Shown piece by piece: positions 12,831-23,350 of a stretch of 64,000 nt of DNA (the stretch's first letter is position 1; each line of letters starts with the position of its first letter). Origin of the DNA: Paratinospora sagittata (lineage: Eukaryota > Streptophyta > Magnoliopsida > Ranunculales > Menispermaceae); the NCBI GenBank assembly GCA_035771175.1, contig CM069603.1, positions 18,638,286 to 18,702,285 of the forward strand, given 5' to 3'. Under the pieces are notes generated by a model. The model saw only the letters and a program-made list of their open reading frames with translations. It was not told the DNA's origin and made no database searches. The position numbers and the translations under genes were made by a program.

Positions 12831-13198
12831 ACTTTATAAAAGCGATTTTTGATTTTTCGATTAAAACACGATAAAACATAAAGTAACCGGATTAAATCAA
12901 ACATGCAACCAATCGAATAAAACATGCAGGCATGCATATTGCTAAATCACATGACATAGAAGGTCCTACAACCTATCATAATTTAATCATACAAATAAAC
13001 ATCTTCAAATGATCATGGTCTTGAAGAAGATCTTTTAATACGTTCGCCTTGCATCATTGAATCTTTAATACCTTCAAGTAAGATTAGATATGCCATATGT
13101 GCAGTAATATCATGAACAAAATGTAGTTTTGTAATCATCAAAATCTTTCATAATAGGGACATATTCTCATAAGGAACATGAGGATAATTGGTTCAACA

Positions 13199-13212
13199 AT
13201 CTCCCCCTTTTT
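13199..13212 (-). other. polypurine tract of Sire1
   Basis: The minus strand reads AAAAAGGGGGAGAT directly before the 3' LTR. Further similar tracts lie at about 13351-13380, 13409-13419 and 13455-13463. Confidence 0.85.
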
Positions 13213-13479
13213 GATGATTTCAAACACATTACTGTGGGCTTTGAAGCAAGCTAATAAAGTGATGTATGTATGCATGAGATGCAGTACTAATGTTCCTTGT
13301 TTCATATGATATGAGCATATTTGCAAGGAATGTACATAAACTATCACTAAGACTCCCCCTTAGTGTTATACTCCCCCTGAGTTTAAGATGTTTCAATGAT
13401 AGTACTTTCTCCCCTTTTTTAAATATCAAAAAGAGTAAAGTAATATGAAATATATCCCCCCCCATATGGAGGTAAGCAT
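13213..13479 (-). other. Sire1 3' untranslated region
   Basis: No gene. It contains four extra purine-rich tracts on the minus strand (GGGGGAG-like). No envelope-like frame is visible. Confidence 0.55.
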
Positions 13480-13649
13480 CAAAGTGCTACAGATCGGTTT
13501 TAGAGAACATTCCAAGTTCTCAACGACTATGAACAAACTAGTCTTTTGGTAGGGCTTTAGTAAATATGTCAGCCAGTTGTTATTTGATTCCAATATGAGA
13601 TAATGCGACTTTTCTATTTTGCACATGATCCCATAAAAAGCGACGTCTA
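13480..13649 (-). pseudogene. pol: Sire1 RNase H C-terminal fragment
   Basis: The minus strand encodes RRFLWDHVQNRKVALSHIG followed by QLADIFTKALPKD, the end of copia RNase H, with one internal stop. The catalytic part is missing because S2 begins at 13650. Confidence 0.8.
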
Positions 13650-16199
13650 TGTCACCATACCGTCTCTTTCACATGTCTTTCTTTCTTCGTGCAATCCTCT
13701 CTCGGAGCGCCGCGGCGCTCTGATATAATTCAAATTTTGTTTTGGACACCGCTGCGCCCAGACACCATTTCTTCTGAGAATTCTTTGCAACATGTTCTCA
13801 TCAAGATATGACACTACTTCTTTGCCCTTATTCGGGACAGAAGGACCTGAAAGAGGAAAATGAGGGTGAGCCAACAGTGCCCAGTGAATAGAATTCAAAT
13901 ATGTTATCCATACTCATCAATAAATATCATGTATGCATGTCAATGTGTAACATGATTAAAAGCTCATAACATATAGATATCAAACATTTATAATAAGTTC
14001 GATGCAAGTAAAAGCCTATCAATTTGGATCAACATTCCACATGTATTGGGGTTACTAGTGCACGTCTATTTCACCGTACCGTTCTCATCCCCAAATATTT
14101 TCTTTCTAAAACGCTCCTATGACAAGGTTAAGTCTCCCTATTAGCCAGATAGATGAGCCCAACCAAAGTCATAAGGTTTTCTCAAATCAATGCATCATTC
14201 AAAACATTAGAACACATTCATGCTTTCAACATATAATATATATAAGTGATATGATGACATAAAAGATATAATCATAAATGAAGTCTACTCACAACCAAGC
14301 CTCGCGAGAGTATCTAACCACACACGGACACCAAATCGAATCAACCCAATCAAGGTCCTGAAACATTCGTCAATATCCAACCATACATCAATTCCTATGC
14401 TCAACCACATAGACATTATACATCAACCCTAAATCAGCCCACATATAGACAATAGGCCTAAATCCAATCTAATCCCATCATTCAACTCAAATCACATGAC
14501 TTAGGCCTCTAATGCATAGTTCTCATTCATAAACCATCAATTAATCAAAAATATTGATTTTCAATTCCTTAGGCATAAACATGCCCAAATTGGGCCATTT
14601 GATCACAAGTAGGCCTAACCCATGATATGGTCACAACCACCTAATCAGTAGCATAATCAACCCTAATCATGCTTAATTAGACATAAATTGCATCAATTCA
14701 ATGATTTTAGGCCAAAAGCATCAAAAGCCCTAAAATATAAAATTTTCCATACTTAGGTCGTATTGCCGATTTACACTGGGTCACCATGTTCAGCCATGTA
14801 TATCACTGATTTTGCATCATGGGTTCATCAAAAATGGTAACTAGGTTAACATAGTTGACATGCAAACTATTTGGAGTGGTCTAAGTTCATATTCTAAATT
14901 TATGTCTAATACAAACAACCCTACCAATTTTCCATTTAATATTCTATTCAGATGTATCAATCTGCCAACAAAAATATTTAATCACAAAATCAACTGTACA
15001 GATTGAAGTATGTTAAGAAGCAAACCTTTTGTCCAAAACTCAGCTCAATCCAACGGTGGACCGAAGAGATAGCCTCTTTGATGAACAAGTCTCTAATCAG
15101 ACAATTTCTCGTTTCCTGCTGCAAATACTTGAACTCAGATGACTATATCACACAAAGTGCGTGACCTATCAACATCACAACCGTCATAATGCAGAAATAT
15201 TAGTTGTTAACCATATTAAAAAATATCATATCCATCCAACGGTAGGTTTAGGATATCTATCCGTTTGATCTAAATTGCGCGAGAAATTCAGACTTTCCGA
15301 CCAACTTTGTTTGGGTGGTTATATCCCTCAGAAGAAAACTCCAATCAAGATCTCCACCGTCAGAATGAATAACCATGTGATATGAACTGGCTGACAAAAT
15401 TTGAGCTCAATCTGACCATATATCACTAAGATCCAGCTCTTTGATGAAAACATTGCTAAGACTTCCCTCAAAGCAACTTCCTCTTTCTTTCTCTTCTTCT
15501 TTCCTTTCTCTTCTTTTCTCCTTTCCCTCCACTCATCTCACTTTCTAGGACTTCCTTGGAGAAGAGAAGTGGGGCATGGGACACTTGTCCACTCTCATGC
15601 ACCAACTTGACATGTGTTAGAGAAGAGAAATGGGGCATGGGACACTTGTCTACTCTCATGTACCAACTTGACATGTGTGGGAGAAGAGAAATGGGGCATG
15701 GGACACTTGTGCACTCTCATGCACCAACTTGACATGTGTTGGTCTCATGCACCAACTTGACATGTGTTGGAGAAGAGAAATGGGACATGGGACACTTGTC
15801 CATTCTCATACGCCAACTTGACATGTGTTGGTCTCATACTACCCATACCAACTACATGTACTTTAACCAACCACATGCTTCCATGTAGTTTAAATGTCCA
15901 ATCCATCTAGTACACCAAATCTTCATTCTCATTTATCCTTTTATTCAATCAATCCTAACCCATATCAATTCATGGTTTAATGGGCCCATGCATAAATAAT
16001 AACACATGCATTATACTTTAATTTAACATAACCCATATACAATTTATGATGCACATATTTATATACATTATCAAGCATCAAATATACAAACATTAAACTA
16101 CCATCAAACAAACACCAAACATATCAAGGCAAACAGATAGAGTTTGGGCAAAATGCAATTGGGTTATGGGCTAGATGAAATAATTTTCGGGGCGTCACA
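13650..16199 (-). repeat. S2: LTR inside Sire1 pol (2550 bp)
   Basis: The minus strand begins TGTGACGCCCCG at 16199 and ends GGTATGGTGACA at 13650. It is homologous along most of its length to S3 (45763-48729). Flanking 5-mers (gtcta, aatag) do not match, and integrase plus RT of Sire1 are missing here, so a deletion accompanied or followed insertion. It carries a 16-bp perfect palindrome (GAGCGCCGCGGCGCTC, 13705-13720) and a 61-bp minisatellite. Confidence 0.75.
15559..15840. repeat. 61-bp minisatellite in S2
   Basis: Units starting GAGAAGAGAA at 15559, 15620, 15681 and 15770. Each contains GGGGCATGGGACACTTGT and CCAACTTGACATGTGT. The fourth interval is 89 bp because a 28-bp piece is itself duplicated. 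Confidence 0.9.
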
Positions 16200-16803
16200 A
16201 ATAGCACTTAAACATGTTACATTTTGTTTCTTCATGTTATTGAAGTTTGTGCAATACACATTCTTAATTCAAGATGCCATGAATGTAACAGTTTTATCAG
16301 CATGCTTGACAATAGACCTATTTGCCTCAAATGAAATGTCATAACCTTTGTCACATAATTGACTTATGCTCAAGAGATTATGCTTCAGCCCTTTAACATA
16401 AAGTACATCAGATATGGATAGAGAATCGTTGCCAATAGTTCAAATGCCTTCAATATAACCTTTGCTATCGTCTCTGAAGGTGACCTTTCCTCTTTTCTTC
16501 TTTTCAAGGCTCAGAAAGTTAGATCTATCTCCAGACATGTGCCTGGAACAACCGCTGTCTAGATACCATACATCTTCGTTTTTGCATATCTACACAACAT
16601 AAAATATTTTTGACTTTGGTACCCATGCTTGTTTGAGTCCATGCATGTTAACATCAATAAGAACAGATTTTTCAATCCATGCATATTTTCTTTTCTTTCT
16701 ACGTAAGTGATTGAATTAGAGTATTGTATGACTTTCCTTATGACATTTGTTGCATTTTGGTCTCTTGGTCAGTATGGTGTCGTACTCTTTTTGTTTAGAC
16801 CCA
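16200..16803 (-). pseudogene. pol: Sire1 protease region
   Basis: The minus strand encodes EDVWYLDSGCSRHMSGDRSN (about 16533-16580), the copia aspartic protease motif DSG with the following HM, then SISDVLYVKGLKHNLLSISQ. Several stops interrupt it. It ends abruptly at 16200, where S2 starts. Upstream is a second Cys-rich motif CNKCHKESHT. Confidence 0.85.
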
Positions 16804-18209
16804 TGAGTCTAGCCAAGTCCAGCCTTGTCGAATGCACATTTTTGTGATCCTAACATCATGTCAAATATCTTTTGACCATTTGTGAATTTAATCATTATGC
16901 AGTGTAGGTCTTCCTTTTCTTTTTTAAGAGTTTCATTTTCATTTTTCAGTTTCCCAACAACTTTCTTAAGTTGTTCATTATCTAGAGACAGTCTGTCTAA
17001 CTCTTCTTGTTGGAATTCAATTTCCTCAAGAGCTTCTTCAAGACTGCGCTTAAGTTTTTCTTTCTTCCTAATCTCTTTACTAAGTTTTGACTTGAGCTCC
17101 CGAATATAAATGTTGAACTCGTGCCATTTGTTAGTAGGTTCATTTTTTACGTCTGTGCTTGCCATTAAGCATAATTGAGCCGTGTGATCTGAATCCACTT
17201 CATCTTCGCTTGAGCTTGAATCATCCCATGTGGCTTTGAGAACTTTCTTGTCTTTTCTGTAAGAGCTGGTGTTCTTCTTATATTTTATGGGGCATTCACT
17301 CCTTATATGATTTGGTTTGTTACAACCGAAACAAATTAACTCTACAGGTTTAGACTCGGGTTTCTTTCCTTTGTGAAACCTTGAGTAAGAGTTATTCTTA
17401 CTCTTTCTCCTAAGTAACTTAATGAACGTTCTAGATAACATAGCCATGTCATCTTCTAAGTCTGAATCATTTTCAGAATTAGTTTCAGCATTGAGGCCAA
17501 TTGATTTCTTTTCCTTTTCCTCAATCTTTACCGGACACATTGTCTCTTTTAGCTTCATTTCATGAACAATTAATGAACCACACAGTTCATCAAAAGTGTA
17601 TTTAGCCAGATTCTTGGCTTCTCCTATGGCTGTGGCCTTGGGTTCCCATGCTCTGGGTAGACCTCTTAGAAATTTTCTAACAGTTTCTTCTTGGTCATAA
17701 ATTTTTCCTAGGTTCTTCATCTCATTGATGTTTTTTGTAAATCAAGCAATAGCTTCAGCTATCGAATCAGTTTCTTTCATCGTACAAGTTTCATATTTTT
17801 CCACTAACAGTTGGAGTTTTACCTTTTTAACTTGCAAAGTTCCTTCGTGGGTGACCTCTAACTTGTTCCAAATTTCCTTAGTGGTTTCACACGCATTAAC
17901 TCTATTCAACTCTTCGACTGATAAACTGCAAAACAAAATGTTTATAGCTTGGTTATTCAATAGTTTTCTTTTCTTTTCTTTAGCACTCCATTCATCTATA
18001 TCCTTTGGGACAGTAGCACCACCAACTACTTTAGTAGGCGTTGGACAACCGTGTGTCACAACATCCCACATCTATAGATCTTGGGCTTTAAGGTAATACC
18101 TAATCTTAGTTTTCCAGTGTGAATATTTTTCTTTCTTGAACAATGGTGGTCGGTTGGTGGAGTTTCCTTCACCTGAGAGATAAGTGCTTCTTTCATTTTT
18201 TCCTGCCAT
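16804..18209 (-). pseudogene. gag: Sire1 gag
   Basis: The frame starts MAGKNERSTYLSGEGNS at 18209, 40 bp after the PBS, and reads through KYSHWKTKIRYYL, the UBN2-type gag domain (CSLSVEELNRVNACETTKEI; VRKFLRGLPRAWEPKATAI), and a CCHC zinc knuckle (CFGCNKPNHIRSEC, about 17310). It ends with a long glutamate/lysine-rich coiled coil (about 16880-17110). In-frame stops are TAG near 18070 and TGA near 17733 (CGA to TGA). The long open stretch of 303 residues suggests fairly recent activity. Confidence 0.88.
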
Positions 18210-18248
18210 ACTCAATCAAAGATGGTTAGATACTTTGATGGTTAACCA

Positions 18249-18260
18249 GCTCTAATACCA
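18249..18260 (-). other. primer binding site of Sire1
   Basis: The minus strand reads TGGTATTAGAGC, one base different from the initiator tRNA-Met complement, two bases inside the LTR end GGGCCAACA. Confidence 0.85.
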
Positions 18261-18497
18261 ATTGTTGGCCCAGATATGTCCAAGAGGGGGGAGGGGGGTG
18301 AATTGGACACTTAGCAGATTTTAACCTTTCTTTTAATTGTGCGGAATAATGAAAGCAGATTAAACGAAGTATAGCAATGAGATATAGTAAATGTAAATGG
18401 TATAATGAAAGCAAGATTTATACTAGTTCAGCCGCACCTACATCCACTACCTAACCTCCTCAGTTAGGATTTGTTCAAACTCCACTATGGACCTTTT

Positions 18498-18650
18498 TAC
18501 GGGTGAAGATCAAACCAGAACACTTTCTCAACTTACGAGTGTGAGAACTACCATTTCTCAGCTTACGGGTGTGAGAGGATCGTTTCTCCACTTACAGGTG
18601 AGAGAGAACCTATTCTCAACCTACTGGTGTGAGAAGACCGCTTACAACTT
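18498..18650 (-). repeat. leader hairpin array, type I (Sire1 5' LTR)
   Basis: Five units of about 30 bp, homologous to 9165-9315. Arms TTCTCA/TGAGAA surround a CTTACGGGTG loop in plus-strand view. The array lies about 400-550 nt downstream of the TATA box, so it would be transcribed. Confidence 0.8.
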
Positions 18651-19046
18651 TGAGCAACACTTGCTCTAACTCAGTGACTTACCCGTCACTACAATCTGAT
18701 TACAAAATGAGATATGATTCCCTTTACTCAAAATCAAAGTGATACTTACAATGTTTTGGATTAAACCTTCTATTGCCACAGATTCAACAAAATATGTATG
18801 ATGAAGTTTATGCTGAAAACAGGTTCAAATAGCTTTTTTCTTCATTAATGGGTTTTTGAAATAATGAAGAAGATCGATCAACCCAGAAGACTTGAAGATT
18901 TTCTTTCAAAAGATCATAAGATCAAGCACAAGTGAAAGAAGACTAACTTTCAAAAAGTGTTTTGGCGCAAACTAAAACTGTCAATACGTGAATTAATATC
19001 AATTTCGTATTTCATTTGTTAGTTTTTTTTGCTCCGAGGCAGCACG

Positions 19047-19054
19047 TATATATA
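19047..19054 (-). promoter_or_regulatory. TATA box of Sire1 5' LTR
   Basis: The minus strand reads CCTATATATACG. It sits between the dyad array and the leader and is missing from the 3' LTR of the same element. Confidence 0.6.
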
Positions 19055-19375
19055 GGAATAATAGAGGCGCAATGGACTTGGTAATTTTGGCGCTCTAAGT
19101 TATTTCAAATATAACGTTAACATTTTTTCCAAAAATGGATCGATTCCGCTTAATGCATATTACGGCAATAGCACCTGAATCATCTGATCCTTTCATGAAA
19201 GAGGAATGTTTTGATGAAGTTTTTAGAACATTTTAAAAAGTTATGAAAAGTTGTTGTACGATTTTGAAAAGTTCTGAAAAGTATCCGTACATTTCTGAAA
19301 AAGGTTAACAGAAATGGCAATAATGTCAGAGCAACAAAAATATCTTTTCTTTCGTTTTGTTCCTTTGAGGACGCT

Positions 19376-19925
19376 CATAGAACATCAACATCCTACTGAA
19401 CAATGAAGTAAGGGTGCTACGAAAAAGAAAGCGTCCTGACTTATTTTGACAATTAAACGACTTAAAGCATGAGGGCGCTACCTCGCAGTAAGCATCCTGC
19501 TTTGTTTAAAAAATGCAAAACATATGAGGGTGCTACTCAAGAGCAAGTGTCCTGAACAATTAAACCAATTTTAAAACAATTTTAAGCGCGCTGACGGACG
19601 ATAAGCGTCCTAAAAGTTATTTAAGTTGATTCTAAAGATGAGGGTGTTCCTACACAAGTAGCGTCCTGATAATTCATTCAACTTATAACTTATCAGCATC
19701 CTTAAATATAGAAATCACTTAAAGATAAAAGAAAATCTTTCAGCGAGCTAAAACTAAATCAACGTCCTGACACTCTCAAAGGTTGATAAGAGAAAGGTCA
19801 CTACTAACAAGTAAGCGTCCTTATTAATCATATCAATTCAACCTTGAGCGTCTTAACATTTTATCAGCATCCTGACTCATCAAGTCCAGGAGAGCGCTGC
19901 TAAAATATTAGTGTCCTGAAAGACT
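19376..19925 (-). repeat. U3 GC-dyad array (Sire1 5' LTR)
   Basis: About eight GAGGGCGCT..AGCGTCCT type units, partly decayed, upstream of the TATA box in transcription order. Confidence 0.75.
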
Positions 19926-20283
19926 TTATAAAAGTGGTTTTTGATTTCTCGATTAAAACACGATAAAACATAAAGTAACCGGATTAAATCAAACATGCAA
20001 CCAATCGATTAAAACATGCAGGCATGCATATTGCTAAATCACATCCTACAACCTATCATAATCTAATCATACAAATAAACATCTTCAAACGATCATGGTC
20101 TTCAAGAAGATCTTTTAATACGTGGGCCATGCATCATTGAATCTTTGATACCTTCATGTAAGATTAGATATGTTATATGTGCAGTAATATCATGAATAGA
20201 ATGTAGTTTTGTAATCATCAAAATCTTTCATAATAGGGACATATTCTTATAAGGGACATGAGGATAATTGGTTCAACACTTTC

Positions 20284-20649
20284 TAGTGTCGTCTTCAAAG
20301 TCTAACTTCATTCGATTTGTGGTCAAGAAACCAAAAGCATTAAGCATATGAAATAATGAATAAACTATAGAAATTTCATTAATAATAAAATAAATCTAAA
20401 ATTAAACCATAATCTTCAAGTTAGGATCCATCTCCTCTCTAGAACAATAGATTAGTTCATAGCTTGAATGATAAGAACACAAAACATGAGGAAAAACTCA
20501 ATGATAAACATGAATAGCAAACTAGACAATCTGAAACTTGAATCTTCTTTCGAATCTTCGCGTTCCTTCCTCCTAGTCGTCTTGTTCTCTTCTCCCGTGT
20601 GTTGTCCTTGAAAAACCCTAACTTTTGATATATTATATGCCCAAGTCGT
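20284..20649 (-). repeat. NatA 5' LTR, continuation after Sire1
   Basis: The LTR resumes after the second ctttc. It includes reverse-complement matches to the AAACTTTAGGG and TATATCAAAC stretch of NatB (about 54210-54240) near 20620. It is cut at 20650 by the TGATGAG start of the plus-strand Athila LTR. About 500 bp of the LTR are missing. Confidence 0.7.
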
Positions 20650-21301
20650 TGATGAGTTTAGTTTTATATATACTATTTTGTAGGAATTTCATTAGGTTTA
20701 TAGATATATCTTACTAATTTCTAGGTATTTTGGCTTAATTTGCACATTTAGTGTTTTAGGTGCATTTTAGAGTTTTTGTGCATTCTGGAGGTTAATTTTG
20801 GTTGTTTTCATGAATAGAATACCTTAAGTTTGTTTAGAAAAATAAATAGGATTTTTAGTGGCATTTGCATAATAGCATGTTCATTTTAGATCATAGGTTC
20901 ATGTTAATTGTTGATATCTTGTTAGTTATTTGATTTGCTCATTTATGGTTGTTTTGTTTTGTAGATAATAAAAGCTGGAGATTGTGGTGAATCGAAGCCC
21001 AAATGATGGTGGAAAGAAGCCAAGAACATGTGCGAGAAGTATACACGGAAGTGCGCAAGAATGAAGATTGAACAAGAGAAGAGAAGACGACCAGTATTGT
21101 TCTGCGCTTTGCAGCACTTAGAATGGCGCTCCAGTGCCCAGATTGTGATAAAATGAGTGGACAAAAAAAACACGGAGTGCGGCAACGCTACCCCCTCAAG
21201 CACTGCAGCGCTCCCGCGCAAATGTTGTTCTTTTTGCCTTTGTGTTTGGGCAATTTTGGCAATTCAAATCTTATGCGAAGTAAGGCATATTCTATATCAA
21301 T
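20650..21301 (+). repeat. Athila 5' LTR, first part
   Basis: It starts TGATGAGTTTAG, comparable to the Nat LTR start TGATAGTTGCA. It contains a GCGC-rich segment around 21105-21220. It is interrupted by Gy2 at 21302; tcaat (21297-21301) is the left TSD. The rest is at 32388-33277 (total about 1.54 kb). Confidence 0.75.
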
Positions 21302-22674
21302 TGTAATACCCTAAGATTTCACAAAAAAAAAAAAATTGATGCTCGAGCAACCTGCCCGGACGTCCGGGCGCCAATCTCTCTATATAAGGAACCCTCCTCA
21401 TTTCTCATTTCTCGCACCAAATCACCTCCTCTTGTGATTTTCTTCTCCTTTTCACTCATTTTGAGTTTTTGGTCTTTTGAGACTCTCTTTCGAGACTTTC
21501 TATGTTGTGCAACGCGGTGCTGTCCAGGGGAAAGCGCCAGTTCTGAAAGAAGTTGTTATCTAAAGGTGGGGAATGATACAAAGGTTTGCGTGTCTTATAA
21601 CTTTTATTAAAGTTTACATTCATTTATCGTTATGTCTATTATTCATTTACACGACATTATTGCGTATAATGTTCATACTGTCATACTTATGCCTGTATAC
21701 TTGGAGTTTATGTATTACATTGTTGTTATGCTAGATTAGTGTTCAATCTGGCTCAATCAGACTCAATTTTGTCTTCTGTAACTTTAAATAGTGAACGGGG
21801 GGCAGCGTGCTGCTCTAGACGATTGGTATTTAAGTAGACCTCGTGTCTCACCTCTCAACTGGAGACTGATCTAGTTTGTCTTATTGGAAAGCTATTAGCT
21901 TATACAAGTAATACTGAACGTCCTAACCTGCACGTCATGATAACGACCCTGATAAGGATCACCAGACGTTGCCAAATCCTATCTAAATATTAAGTAAAGA
22001 TCGGACCAGTTCATGAATTGGCATCATACATATCACCACCTAGGGGCGTAAGTGGTTTATGATTCATAGAATAGTTAAGAGCGATGCTCGCTATTCATTA
22101 AATTTCTTTGGAGAGGGACGTACAATGAGAACCTGGCTAATTCTGGGGAAGGACATCTGTACGTGAATCTAGAGCGTCGATCTTGAGGAGGGACGTACAA
22201 TGAGAACCCGACTATTCCTGGGGAGGGACATCTGTACGTGAACTCAAGCGATGTACAGTCATCAAACCATTACGAGACGGTGTTATGCATACATACATAT
22301 TGATTGCTTATGATGCTCTGATGTGTATTTAAGATATTCGATTATGAAGTTTGCTTTATTAACTGTTATATTCACGAACTATTTTCCCACTGAGCTCGTA
22401 GCTCATCCTGTTGTTATCAAATTTTTCACAGGAGATTAGGGTGGACAGGGTACAGGTTTTTGGGCCCACAATTTGTACCCTTTGTATTATTCATTGGGGA
22501 TTTTTGGGAGAATGTTTCCTTAACCATTTCATGTACAAAAATAAACTGAAATTAATGAAATCAGACGTGTACCTAAAATGTGCTTCCGCTGACTCTGTTA
22601 TTATCGTTATAATGCATTCATGCCCCGTCCGTGAGTGTCCCGTCGGTTTGGGCGTGTCCGGGCGGGGTGTTACA
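21302..22674 (+). repeat. 5' LTR of Gy2 copy 2 (1373 bp)
   Basis: TGTAATACCCTAAG to GGTGTTACA. A 14-bp perfect palindrome CCCGGACGTCCGGG (21355-21368) lies 12 bp before the TATA box. A segment with GACGTACAATGAGAACC and GGACATCTGTACGTGAA occurs twice (about 22118-22175 and 22193-22247), as in the 3' LTR but not in copy 1. Confidence 0.9.
21381..21389 (+). promoter_or_regulatory. TATA box of Gy2 LTR
   Basis: TATATAAGG following CCAATCTCTC. The same motif is in the 3' LTR near 31117. It is lost in copy 1. Confidence 0.7.
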
Positions 22675-22679
22675 TTTAA

Positions 22680-22691
22680 TGGTATCAGAGC
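22680..22691 (+). other. primer binding site of Gy2
   Basis: TGGTATCAGAGC, exact complement of the initiator tRNA-Met 3' end, five bases after the LTR. Confidence 0.92.
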
Positions 22692-22740
22692 ATACGGTCC
22701 ACGGCCCGCCCAAGTCTACCAAATTAGGGGAAGAAATTAA

Positions 22741-23220
22741 TTACTAGATATAAAATATCTCTAGAACTATATATATATATATATATGAGTTATATATAGT
22801 TGAGATTTATATTAAATATATATCTAGAAAACAATATAGTGTTTATATAGTTTAGACTTAAATATATATATATATATAGTTATGATTTATGAAAATTATA
22901 TATATGGTTATGATTAAATATATATATTTATATATCTATGAGATATATATATACCAGTTTGCTAATGGAAAAATTGGGATGAAAATTTTTATTAGATATA
23001 TATATCTCTAGAACTATATATATATGAATTATATGTAGGTGAGATTTTTATTAAATATATATCTAGAAAACTATATAGTTTTTATATAGTTTGATTTAAA
23101 TATATATATAGTTATGATTTATGAAAACTATATATATATATATAGTTATGATTTAATATATATATCTATACATCCATGTATATATGAGATATATATATCA
23201 TATCGCCAATAGAAAAAAAA
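22741..23220. repeat. AT-rich tandem repeat in Gy2 leader
   Basis: Two diverged copies of about 247 bp (starting near 22741 and 22988), each with TCTCTAGAACTATAT, AATATATATCTAGAAAAC and TAGTTATGATTTATGAAAA, with long TA runs. No coding capacity. Confidence 0.8.
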
Positions 23221-23350
23221 TTGATTAAATGATGACATAAACATCAAGAGAAAAATATAAAATATTTTCCAACGGACAAAACATAAATATTAAAAATGTT
23301 AAGAATATATTTTGTGTCTTTCACAAATTTATTTTCCTTTCAGCAAAAGA

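Larger units (their letters stand above)
8935..13198 (-). repeat. 3' LTR of Sire1, split by S1 (1575 bp net)
   Basis: It ends TGTTGGCCCAG.. on the plus strand (8935) and ..GGTTCAACA (13198). Against the 5' LTR it lacks about 440 bp (equivalent to 18775-19215), including the TATA box. It carries the leader hairpin array (9165-9315) and the GC dyad array, which is split by S1 (9601-9830 and 12541-12830). Confidence 0.85.
8935..20278 (-). mobile_element. Sire1: SIRE/Maximus-type Ty1/copia, internally deleted
   Basis: Two LTRs face the same way (18263-20278 as 5', 8935-13198 as 3'). There is a PBS, gag, protease, an RNase H tail and a polypurine tract in copia order. The 5-bp TSD ctttc (8930-8934 and 20279-20283) is exact. 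Integrase and most of RT are missing at the place occupied by LTR S2. Solo LTR S1 sits in the 3' LTR. Confidence 0.9.
18263..20278 (-). repeat. 5' LTR of Sire1 (2016 bp)
   Basis: Full-length LTR. In transcription order (right to left): U3 with the GC-dyad array (19925-19376), TATA box (19054-19047), leader with the hairpin array (18650-18498), and the terminal C-tract motif (about 18281-18300) just before the PBS. Confidence 0.9.
5759..20649 (-). mobile_element. NatA: non-autonomous Athila-derived element, interrupted and truncated
   Basis: Minus-strand copy of the family that is complete at 53743-59153. It comprises a 3' untranslated part (5759-7210), a chimeric ORF region (7210-8280), a tRNA-Asp-type PBS (8413-8430), and a 5' LTR (8437-8934 continued at 20284-20649). 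Its left end was split by Gy2 copy 1, its LTR by Sire1, and its right end by a plus-strand Athila. No RT, integrase or protease sequence is present. Confidence 0.8.

Noticed and set aside
13647..13898. Minus-strand open frame of 83 codons
   Set aside because: Covers the end of LTR S2; chance frame over the GC palindrome.
22741..23220. TA runs as host promoter elements
   Set aside because: Inside the Gy2 leader and part of an AT-rich tandem duplication; no gene depends on them.
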